Origin: Anaerolineae bacterium
GTDB lineage: Bacteria > Chloroflexota > Anaerolineae > B4-G1 > SLSP01
Direction of reading: 5' to 3'
Assembly (NCBI GenBank): GCA_003562365.1
Contig: PWVB01000476.1
Span: forward strand, 1 to 32,931
DNA: 32,931 nt
Under the pieces are notes generated by a model that was not told where the DNA came from, did no database searches, and was given only the letters and a program-made list of their open reading frames with translations. Shown piece after piece: positions 15,789 through 23,059 of this stretch; positions within the stretch are counted from its first letter, which is position 1; each line of letters starts with the position of its first letter. Made by a program: the position numbers and the translations under genes.

Positions 15789-17318
15789 CTAAGCTTCGGC
15801 GCTGGGGCCGGCCCATTGGCTGATCCGGAAGATAACGAACTCCGCTGGCTTGACCGGGGCCATTCCGACCTCGATGATCAGTTGGCCGAGGTCGCGAATC
15901 TCCGGTGGATTCAGTTCGTCATCACATTTCACATAGAAGGCCTCTTCGGGCGTGCTTCCGAACAGCGCACCGCCCAACCAGACGGTCCGCAGGAACGACG
16001 TGACGTCGCGGCGCACCCGGGCCCACAGCATGCGATCATTTGGTTCGAAGACCACCCACTGCAGGCCTGTGTCCAGCGACGCCTCGGCCATGATGAAGAG
16101 GCGCCGAACGTTGATGTAGCGCCAGGCACCGTCGCTGCTCAGCGTGCGCCCCCCCCAAACACGAATGCCACGACCCGGAAAGGTGCGAATGCAGTTAACG
16201 CCGATCGGATTGAGGGTGTCCTGCTCCTGTTTGCTGAGCCGTAACTCCAGGTCGATGGCACCCCGCACGATCTCGTTGGCCGGGGCCTTGTGTACGCCGC
16301 GCTCAGTATCGGTGCGGTTGTAGACGCCGGCCATATGACCGCTGGGCGGGATCAGTTTGCTGGTGCTGCCGCCACCGCTTAGGTCGGCGACCCGGATCCA
16401 GGGGTAGTAGAGGGCGGCATATGAGGTGTCGAAGTTCAGGTGCTGGCGCCACTCCTGAGCCTGCTGAGCATTGAGCCCGGGCGGCGCGTCGAGAACCGCG
16501 AAGCGGTACTTGAGGCCCTCGCAGTGGGCGATCATAGCCTCCTGGATCATCTTAATGCGCTCCTTAGCGGCATCGGATCCGTCGTAGCCGGCCATAACGT
16601 CCGGCGCGACGAGGAGGCGTACTTCATCAACTGCCTGCAGTCCACCGATGCCGGTGCGCTCCGCGTCGCTGCCGATGAAGTCCTCAGCGGTAAGCGGCGG
16701 TATGCCACCCCCCTTAAGAGGGTAGGACCCGTCCGCCGGCACTGCCGATGCCGTGCCGACGTCGGAGATCTCGGCGGCAGCGAACTCGGCGTCGCCGACG
16801 AAGTTCTCCTCGCCTTTCTTCATCGTTAAGCCGGCCTTGGTCTCGCCACCGATGGTGATGGAGAAGGTGTCCTCCTCGCCACCTTTGACAGTTACATTCA
16901 GATCAGAAGGCCCTGGGATTCTGGCGGTGACCTTGAAGCTGTTGCCACGCCCCTTTGCAGGGATGGTAGCCGAGGCTGCCTTGGCTTCCTCGCCGCCCTC
17001 GCGGAGGGCGCGGAGGCTGATAACGTAGCAGGCCCCGCCACCGTTGGCGAAATACCCATAGACGGCATCGGGCAGGAAGGCGCCCGGGGTGAAGTCGCCG
17101 AAGGTGTTCACGAACTGAGTCCAACTGGTGATCAGCGTGGGGGTATTGAGCACCGACTGTACGGGCACCCGCGCCCCCGTCTGCGGATCGATTTGCTTCA
17201 TACTGGCCTCGGCGGTGATGCCGACAAAGGCCGTCATAGAGGTACCGGCTGCCTCGATAGGCTTGGTGCCCCGATCAACCTCCTCGATGTAGACGCCGGG
17301 AGACTTGTATTCAGGCAT
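15789..17318 (-). CDS. Contractile sheath protein (Afp2/3/4-like)
   Basis: 509 residues; ATG at 17318 with AAAGGAGTGAG upstream. The N-terminus PEYKSPGVYIEEVDRG with SMTAFVGIT is the classic start of phage/CIS tail sheath proteins, followed by LITSWTQFVNTFGDF. The C-terminal domain has NPIGVNCIRTFPGRGIRVWG, YINVRRLFIMAE and the closing RDLGQLIIEVGMAPVKPAEF, which forms the handshake strands linking neighbouring subunits. Residues about 115-205 form an inserted outer domain (LNVTVKGGEEDTFSITIGG). Only one sheath gene is present, where Afp has three. This makes it one of the most abundantly needed products, consistent with its strong ribosome site. Confidence 0.96.
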   Translation of the reverse strand: MPEYKSPGVYIEEVDRGTKPIEAAGTSMTAFVGITAEASMKQIDPQTGARVPVQSVLNTPTLITSWTQFVNTFGDFTPGAFLPDAVYGYFANGGGACYVISLRALREGGEEAKAASATIPAKGRGNSFKVTARIPGPSDLNVTVKGGEEDTFSITIGGETKAGLTMKKGEENFVGDAEFAAAEISDVGTASAVPADGSYPLKGGGIPPLTAEDFIGSDAERTGIGGLQAVDEVRLLVAPDVMAGYDGSDAAKERIKMIQEAMIAHCEGLKYRFAVLDAPPGLNAQQAQEWRQHLNFDTSYAALYYPWIRVADLSGGGSTSKLIPPSGHMAGVYNRTDTERGVHKAPANEIVRGAIDLELRLSKQEQDTLNPIGVNCIRTFPGRGIRVWGGRTLSSDGAWRYINVRRLFIMAEASLDTGLQWVVFEPNDRMLWARVRRDVTSFLRTVWLGGALFGSTPEEAFYVKCDDELNPPEIRDLGQLIIEVGMAPVKPAEFVIFRISQWAGPSAEA

Positions 17319-17395
17319 AGCTCTCTCACTCCTTTCTAGTGAACATCAATGGGCTGGCTCCGAAGTATGTGATCTTGTCACGCTTCCCTCCTTGC

Positions 17396-18250
17396 TCACA
17401 CCTCGATATCATAGTCTCCCGAGTCTGCCGGGACTTGAACCTTTTTCTGCAGAGGTTTTTTATCAAGGGGCCAAACGATGAGCGTGTAGCCACCGGGCGC
17501 CACGCTACCTAATATGAAATGCCCCTCCGTGTCGGTGGTGGCGACGTAGCCGGTGTCTTTGAGCGCCACCGCCACGCCGCCCTGTGGTGCACCGGTCTCG
17601 CCATCGCGCACGCTGCCCCCGATGACCACCAGATCGACCTGGGCACTGTTGGGTGCCAGGTACGGCTCGTCAGGCAGGCCCTCCGCCTGGCCAAAGCGCA
17701 GGATCCGGGTGTGCACGATGGGCGTGGTGACCGGCTGCCAAGGATCGAGCGCCAGGGTGATGATATAGGAGAGGCTCGGTCGAAGCTCGTTATCGAGCAC
17801 ACTCCAAAGATCGGACGGGTCGGTGAGCACGTCGTGCTGGGCCACACGGGCCTGGATGTCGTAGGGAGGATGTTGGAGGCTGCCCACGAGCCGCGGCTCC
17901 GGCAGCACCGGGAAGCGATAGAGGGCTAGAAGGCAGCGCGTTAGTAACCGGTGCTCATCCTCGGGATCGGCAGCCCACGTCGTGAGCAGGTAGGAGCAGT
18001 CAGCGCGTAGCGACGTGCGCTTGAGCTGAGCCCGGCCCTCGCTGTTGCCGCCGCTGAACCGCTCCCACTGATGGCTCCGAAGTACGTTGTTTTCGCGGAT
18101 GTCATAGAGGAAGAGGTTGACCGCCGGCTTTGAGAGGCGCGAACTCCATTCGCGCTTCGGTTGCTCGAAGCTGATCTCAATCTCTCCGTTCTTGACTGGC
18201 AGTTCCTCGATCAGCAGCTGGCGGATGGTCTCGTCTAAGTCGGCGATCAT
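17396..18250 (-). CDS. Pvc16/Afp16-like tail terminal cap with C-terminal beta domain
   Basis: 284 residues; ATG at 18250 with GAAGGAAAA upstream. Residues 1-200 match the DUF4255/Pvc16 N-terminal family (MIADLDETIRQLL; LSKPAVNLFLYDIRENNVLR; YLLTTWAADPEDEHRLL; LSYIITLALDPW). This protein closes the distal end of the tube and sheath and fixes particle length. Residues 207-284 add a domain resembling carboxypeptidase regulatory/transthyretin-like folds (VIGGSVRDGETGAPQGGVAV, TDTEGHFILGSVAPGGYTL). It would project from the particle's far end and could bind membrane, sugar or protein. Such extensions are known in some Pvc16 homologues; their role is unclear. Confidence 0.92.
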   Translation of the reverse strand: MIADLDETIRQLLIEELPVKNGEIEISFEQPKREWSSRLSKPAVNLFLYDIRENNVLRSHQWERFSGGNSEGRAQLKRTSLRADCSYLLTTWAADPEDEHRLLTRCLLALYRFPVLPEPRLVGSLQHPPYDIQARVAQHDVLTDPSDLWSVLDNELRPSLSYIITLALDPWQPVTTPIVHTRILRFGQAEGLPDEPYLAPNSAQVDLVVIGGSVRDGETGAPQGGVAVALKDTGYVATTDTEGHFILGSVAPGGYTLIVWPLDKKPLQKKVQVPADSGDYDIEV

Positions 18251-18301
18251 CGTTTTCCTTCTCGAACGCTGGAGTGTCTACTGCATCGTTGTGGTCGGGT
18301 T

Positions 18302-20446
18302 CTAGAACCGTTGCATCGCCAGGCCCAAGGAGCTGGAGAGCACGCCGCGCATCCCCTGCACGATATCGCGCATTTCCTGCAGCTCCTCGATGGTCTGTCG
18401 CACTACAGGGTTAACAGCGCCCGCGCCTCCATAGGCGCTGCCCAGTCGCGACGGCGGGATGAAGTAGATTCGTTGTGGAGAGGCGCGATAGACAACGCTG
18501 ATGCTTGAGAAGGTGCTGGCGCGGCCGAGCGATTGATAGGGCCTGTAGTAGATAAGCGCACCCTCCCGCAAGCCGGTCTCCTCATTGCGGCGGCCCTCGA
18601 CGGCCTCCCGGGCCTCGGTCGCCTGAGCAGCTGCGTGTTCCTCTGTCTGTCCCAATCCAATGGTCGTGTTGATCTGCACCGCGAGGACATTGACATCCCC
18701 CAGCAGGCGGGCGATGATCGTATAGCCTTGCCCGCCGCCCGGGCGGTCGGCTGCAGCGCCCAGGTTCTCTAAGGCGAGGCGCAGTGTGTCACGGGCCTGC
18801 TGGTATTCGGCGAGTTTCTCCTCCAGTGTCTGCAGTGCACTGAACAGCGCTGTCTGAGCCTCGCGCACCTGCGACACATTCACAGTGATGGCAGCCTCGC
18901 GAGACTGGGCGTTGGCCTGGTCAATCTGGGTCTGGATCGCGTTGGTCTCCTCACGATACCATTCCTCGCTAATCGCCGTGGCAATGGCGTCGGGGCTGAG
19001 GCCGCTCAAAGCCTGCTGACCTAGGCCGGTCACGGTCTGACCAAAGGCGTCCGTCGCGGCGGCGGTGGCCGCGGTCCCCATGCCCGCTGCCCCACCCAAG
19101 GCGGACAGTACCTGCAGCCCGGTTGACAAGCGGCTCTGCATTCGAGAAACCTTGCCCTTGATCGCGCGCTGTTGTGCGGCAAGCGCAGGATCCTGCTCCC
19201 GAGGGATGATGCCGGCGTTTAGATTGCTCAACGCCGAGTTGAGGCCGTGCACGGCGCGGTTGGCGTCCCGCTGGGCGCGACTGAAGTCGTTGCCTTTGGC
19301 CATCAACGTGTCGTGGGCTTGCTGTACCTGTCCACGAATTGTCGCGGCGTCACCCTGGATTCCTGCCGCCGATGACTCGGCGCTGGTGGCGCCGGTGGCG
19401 GCCCCGACAATCTGCTCAGCACGGTGGGCAGCTGTCTGTTCGGGGTCTACGACGCCGCTCACTTCCAGGTGCAGCATTTGCGCGGCAACGCGTCCGTAGT
19501 CCAGCCGAACCTGATGGACGTGTTGCTGGAAGGTGGAAAGGGTCCGACCTTGCTCACCTATGGTCACGAGGTAATCGGACAGCCTGGCGATGGCCTGTTC
19601 GTTGGCCGAGATCTGGCCTCCTGAGATCGTTCCGGTGCGACCGCCTTCGAGCATCTGTGGACGATACCCTTCAATCTCAGACAACCTGCGTCTGGCTGAG
19701 CTAGCGTCGGAGACGTTGTTGACCTGCATTGCCGGCGGCGGTTGCTCCGCCATCTGCTCGCGCTGATCCTCCTCACCGAGCCTGGCGAACTCCCGCAGTG
19801 TTGCGGCAGGGTCGTAGTCGCGCTGTAGGCCTGCCGGTTCCCGCCTGAACGTAGGGCGCTTGGACGCGGGGCGTAGCGCGTGGTGGGCGGCTCCTTCAGC
19901 TTGGCGCTCCGCAGGGTCCTCCGCTGACCCTACCGACAAGGGCCCACCGCGCTTCATTGAGCGCTGCTGCACGACGTGGGCTATCTCGTGGGCCAGCAGA
20001 CCCGAGTCTTGAGGGCCGGCATCACCGCGGAAGAAGATGTCGGTGCCGAGTGTAAAGGCGCGGGCACCGAGGCTGCGACTCAGCTGGTCGGCCGCTGTAT
20101 CTCGATGCAGGCGCACGTCATCCAACGTGGCCCCAAACGCGTGCTCCCAGCGCGTCTGGTTGCTGCCGTCCAATGGCGTACCGTGCCCTAGGCGCTGGTA
20201 GATGCGGCTAGCAAGCTGGTTGCTAAGCGTGCCACCGGCTAAACTCACTTCCTGCAGGTCGTCAAGACGATGATCCGCAGCGGCCATCATCCGCGCGATG
20301 TGGGCGTTGCCGACCTGCTGCTGAAGGTCCTGCAGCGGGGATGGGCGTTCTACAGCCGCGGATTCCTCGGCCTGGGGCTGCGGTGCCGACTGGCGCTGTG
20401 GTCGGCGCTGTGTAGGGTCCCGTCGATTCTCCTGCTTGTCGCTCAT
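18302..20446 (-). CDS. DUF4157 protein with HExxH motif and long helical body
   Basis: 714 residues; ATG at 20446 with GGAGGG upstream. Residues 1-50 are basic and Gln-rich. Residues about 90-165 are the DUF4157 domain (FGATLDDVRLHRDTAADQ; LGARAFTLGTDIFF; LLAHEIAHVVQQR), with HEIAH at 153-157 giving a zincin-type metal motif. Residues 250-620 are largely helical with heptad-like stretches, interrupted by an Ala/Gly-rich segment (about 445-490). The C-terminal 90 residues contain short beta stretches (SISVVYRASPQRIYFIPPSR). DUF4157 proteins are among the most common non-structural companions of eCIS loci and have been proposed as cargo or as cargo-processing factors. The rest of this protein is not recognised. 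Location between ATPase and cap supports a core role. Confidence 0.85.
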   Translation of the reverse strand: MSDKQENRRDPTQRRPQRQSAPQPQAEESAAVERPSPLQDLQQQVGNAHIARMMAAADHRLDDLQEVSLAGGTLSNQLASRIYQRLGHGTPLDGSNQTRWEHAFGATLDDVRLHRDTAADQLSRSLGARAFTLGTDIFFRGDAGPQDSGLLAHEIAHVVQQRSMKRGGPLSVGSAEDPAERQAEGAAHHALRPASKRPTFRREPAGLQRDYDPAATLREFARLGEEDQREQMAEQPPPAMQVNNVSDASSARRRLSEIEGYRPQMLEGGRTGTISGGQISANEQAIARLSDYLVTIGEQGRTLSTFQQHVHQVRLDYGRVAAQMLHLEVSGVVDPEQTAAHRAEQIVGAATGATSAESSAAGIQGDAATIRGQVQQAHDTLMAKGNDFSRAQRDANRAVHGLNSALSNLNAGIIPREQDPALAAQQRAIKGKVSRMQSRLSTGLQVLSALGGAAGMGTAATAAATDAFGQTVTGLGQQALSGLSPDAIATAISEEWYREETNAIQTQIDQANAQSREAAITVNVSQVREAQTALFSALQTLEEKLAEYQQARDTLRLALENLGAAADRPGGGQGYTIIARLLGDVNVLAVQINTTIGLGQTEEHAAAQATEAREAVEGRRNEETGLREGALIYYRPYQSLGRASTFSSISVVYRASPQRIYFIPPSRLGSAYGGAGAVNPVVRQTIEELQEMRDIVQGMRGVLSSSLGLAMQRF

Positions 20447-20473
20447 TACTGTTTTCCCTCCGTGCAGCCCGGG

Positions 20474-22651
20474 CTAGACCAAGGGATCCTTCGGCGCAGA
20501 TGGCTGGAGGGTCACGTCCTCCTCGCGCACCAAGCGGCCCATCTTCTGCAGCTCCCGCCGCGTGCCGTGGAGCAGGTGGGCCATAGTAACCTGCCCACCG
20601 TCGGCTGCGGCTAGGTAGGCTGCGCTGACAAGTATGTTGCGGATGTTACCGCCGGCCAGGCGAAATCGCTCAGCGAGATAGAGTAGGTCGATGTCGGGGT
20701 GGCGAGGCAAGGAGGCTGGAAAGAGCGTTTGCCAGATCCGCAGCCGGTCGTCGGCCTCGGGGAAGGGAAAGTTGACGGCAAACTGGAGGCGGCGGGGGAA
20801 GGCGTCATCCAGATTGCCGCGCAGGTTGGTCGCCAGGACGGTCACCCCATCGTAGCCCTCCATACGCTGGAGGAGGTAGCTGATCTCTACGTTTGCGTAG
20901 CGATCGTGGGAATCGCGGACCTCAGAGCGCTTGCCGAAGAGGGCATCAGCTTCGTCAAAGAAGAGGATAGCGTTGCTCTGCTCTGCCTCCCGGAAGATGC
21001 GCTCGATGTTCTTCTCGGTTTCCCCAATATACTTGCTCACGATCGTCGAGAGGTCGATCCGGTAGAGATCCAGGCCCAGTGCAGCTGCGATGATCTCGGC
21101 AGCCATCGTCTTGCCAGTGCCGGGAGGGCCGGCGAAGAGCACAGTGACGCCGCGGCTGGAGGCTAGCTTATCTCCTACGCCCCAGGCATCCAATACCTGT
21201 GCCCGCCCTCGTACCGTGTCGATGATCTCCTGCAGGAGCGTCAGCTGGTCCTCGGGCAAGATGATGTCGTCCCAAGTGTAGCGGCGATCGATCTTGTGGG
21301 CGAGGTGCGCGAGGCGGGGGTTGGAGTGCGCCCGGGCTGCGGCTAAGAGCTCTGCGCTGCCCAGGGGAATGCCGCCACGGGCCGCCGTGTCCCTGGCTGT
21401 GGCCGCAGCGTCGCGAATCTGAGCGCTGGTGAGCGCAAACTGTCCGGCAAGAAGTTCGATGGTCTCGTCCAGATCGTCGGCCGAGCTGCCAACGTGCTGG
21501 CGCCACAGCTCACCGCGTTGGACATAGTCGGGGATCGGAAACGCAATCGCGACGATGCGCCGGTCGTAGGTCCGGTGCTGAGGCTGCCACAGGGCCTGGC
21601 CGGCGACGATTACGGTGCCGGGATGGGCACAGATCCGGCGTAACAGCCCCGGCGGCGGAGCACCGTCCACCAGGCACGCATCCCAGCCGAACAGCATCGG
21701 GATGGCGCCGGTTAGCTGCGCGTCTCTCAGGACGAGCTGTAGCGCGGGCTCTGGGTCGATCCGACCCTCGCCAAGCAGACCAGCCATATCAAGGGCCAGG
21801 AGCGGTCGTTGTGCCGCGTAGGCCAGTCGGGCTGCAGCATCACGTTGCTGGACGGCATCAGCGTCATGAAAGAGGTAGATCGGCCTGCTACTCACGGTGG
21901 CTGCCCAACCTTGTGCCTCGGCTGCGATGTTGGTGGTCGGGCGGGGCTGGGGAACAAAGGTAAGGTGAGCCGCTAGCGCGCTGGGCGATCGGTAGCCACC
22001 CAGGAGCCAGGCGAGCAGGCCATCATCGATGTGGAGCGTGTGGTTCAGTAACGGCGCCTGGTCGACATCTCGAGGCTTGCGCATCTCGATCAGCCTGTGG
22101 CGGAGGAGTGGGGCAGCGGGCTCAAAGTGGGCGAGCTGCGCCAGGCGACTGATTCCGGGCGGGGAAAACAGATCCAGGGCCAAGTTGACCGTCGGGCGTC
22201 TCTTAGTCACGTCATCCTGGAGGTAAGCGTAGATCCGCTCGTAGCGCAGGTCGATAGCGGGCGCGATGCAGAGCAGCAGGGTCAGCAGCTCGAAGCGGCT
22301 TAGGCTGAAGGCGCTGCGCAAATGCTCCAATGGCGGTGTCTGTCCATGGGCCTGGGCGCGCTGGGTGAAAGCCCGTTCCTCAGCATCGACTTGCGCAGAT
22401 TGGACGCTGAAAGCTCGCTCGACCTCCAGGGGCAATACGGCGCCGTGGGCCCAACTGGTGGCGAGCGGACGAGTTAGCAGCGCATCGATCTCTGTGTCGG
22501 GGATGTAGAGGCCGCGGAAAGCATCCTGAGGATTCTGTCCGGCATGTTGCCATTGCTGGACGGCTCGCCGCAGACGCAGATCAATCATCTGCAATGCCAT
22601 CTGCAGGTGATCCACCTCTAGGCTTGCTCTCAACGCTGCGTGCTCTCGCAT
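20474..22651 (-). CDS. AAA+ ATPase of the CIS cluster (Afp15-like)
   Basis: 725 residues; ATG at 22651 with AAGGGGG upstream. An N-terminal helical region (about 1-230) is followed by a degenerate ATPase-like part (about 240-390) without a P-loop. A complete AAA+ domain comes next (about 465-690): Walker A GPPGTGKT at 508-515, the pore-like segment SKYIGETEK, Walker B ILFFDEADALFG at 562, sensor 1 VLATN at 604, and arginine-finger-like RRLQF. This is the arrangement of Afp15/Pvc15, needed for particle assembly and possibly for loading or folding of cargo. It is the first gene after the promoter of the block and lies immediately before the DUF4157 gene, so the two may work together. Confidence 0.95.
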   Translation of the reverse strand: MREHAALRASLEVDHLQMALQMIDLRLRRAVQQWQHAGQNPQDAFRGLYIPDTEIDALLTRPLATSWAHGAVLPLEVERAFSVQSAQVDAEERAFTQRAQAHGQTPPLEHLRSAFSLSRFELLTLLLCIAPAIDLRYERIYAYLQDDVTKRRPTVNLALDLFSPPGISRLAQLAHFEPAAPLLRHRLIEMRKPRDVDQAPLLNHTLHIDDGLLAWLLGGYRSPSALAAHLTFVPQPRPTTNIAAEAQGWAATVSSRPIYLFHDADAVQQRDAAARLAYAAQRPLLALDMAGLLGEGRIDPEPALQLVLRDAQLTGAIPMLFGWDACLVDGAPPPGLLRRICAHPGTVIVAGQALWQPQHRTYDRRIVAIAFPIPDYVQRGELWRQHVGSSADDLDETIELLAGQFALTSAQIRDAAATARDTAARGGIPLGSAELLAAARAHSNPRLAHLAHKIDRRYTWDDIILPEDQLTLLQEIIDTVRGRAQVLDAWGVGDKLASSRGVTVLFAGPPGTGKTMAAEIIAAALGLDLYRIDLSTIVSKYIGETEKNIERIFREAEQSNAILFFDEADALFGKRSEVRDSHDRYANVEISYLLQRMEGYDGVTVLATNLRGNLDDAFPRRLQFAVNFPFPEADDRLRIWQTLFPASLPRHPDIDLLYLAERFRLAGGNIRNILVSAAYLAAADGGQVTMAHLLHGTRRELQKMGRLVREEDVTLQPSAPKDPLV

Positions 22652-22722
22652 TCTTGCCCCCTTGGCAAGCTGCTTGACGAGCGTAGTCCCACAATAAATA
22701 ATATCATTATCTATTTTAGTTT

Positions 22723-22751
22723 AGTATACACGACTTTGCTTACAAACGCAA
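22723..22751 (-). promoter_or_regulatory. Sigma70-like promoter of the CIS operon
   Basis: Minus strand TTGCGT (22751-22746), a spacer of exactly 17 bases, then TATACT (22728-22723), in an A+T-rich island (22690-22760). Predicted start near 22715 and a leader of about 65 bases to the ATPase ATG. It is the only convincing promoter found upstream of the 21-kb minus-strand block, whose genes are otherwise spaced by 0-180 bases. Confidence 0.6.
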
Positions 22752-22775
22752 GGACTTTTCGTCAAATTGCATGAT

Positions 22776-22860
22776 CTGGGGTGGCGCAGCAACTCTGGGC
22801 AGTCTCATCGCCCCTGCATATTGGGGTGGCATTGAGGCAGCATCAGTATATAGGGGCGGC
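22776..22860 (+). repeat. Three copies of a TGGGGTGGC-like element
   Basis: Decamers CTGGGGTGGC (22776-22785), TTGGGGTGGC (22821-22830) and TAGGGGCGGC (22851-22860) all lie within 85 bases. Copies 1 and 2 are preceded by GCAT and copy 3 by CAGTAT. Start-to-start spacings are 45 and 30 bases. The rest of the divergent region (22652-23043) holds promoters on both sides and no supported gene. These may be binding sites for a regulator of the CIS operon. Confidence 0.4.
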
Positions 22861-23031
22861 GAGTTCATTGATGACCTGAAAGAAACTCGTCAAACCCAAC
22901 TTCTGCGCTGGCTTCCCCCAAGCAGCAGGGAGTCTGCGCCACCCATCACCTACTTGCGCCTTTCCGCTTGTGTTGAACTTCGCGCTATCCTTTGACTTCA
23001 GCGTCGTCTCGCACCGCGGTCGTTGCTGTGG

Positions 23032-23037
23032 TAGAAT
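23032..23037 (+). promoter_or_regulatory. -10 element for a leaderless radical SAM transcript
   Basis: TAGAAT ends six bases before the ATG at 23044. No Shine-Dalgarno sequence precedes that ATG. A -10 at this distance puts the transcription start on the A of the start codon, the signature of a leaderless mRNA. No clear -35 hexamer is seen 17 bases upstream, although TTGACT occurs farther away at 22992-22997. Confidence 0.5.
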
Positions 23038-23039
23038 CA

Positions 23040-23059
23040 TCGTATGCCTAGGCATACGA
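23040..23059. promoter_or_regulatory. Perfect 20-bp palindrome over a start codon
   Basis: Each half is ten bases with no central spacer: TCGTATGCCT followed by its reverse complement. It covers the predicted transcription start and the ATG of the radical SAM gene, right after the -10 element. The symmetry and placement are typical of an operator at which a dimeric repressor blocks initiation. No repressor gene is obvious nearby; the LuxR-type regulator encoded at 27549-28208 would more often bind upstream. Confidence 0.55.

Noticed and set aside
1637-22651. Prophage remnant
   Set aside because: No capsid, portal, terminase, integrase or lysis genes, while AAA+ ATPase, DUF4157 and Pvc16 genes identify a dedicated contractile injection system.
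22771-23055. Short frames on both strands in the divergent region (22771-22995 plus, 22843-23055 minus)
   Set aside because: No ribosome site or recognisable protein features, and they overlap promoter-like elements and repeats.
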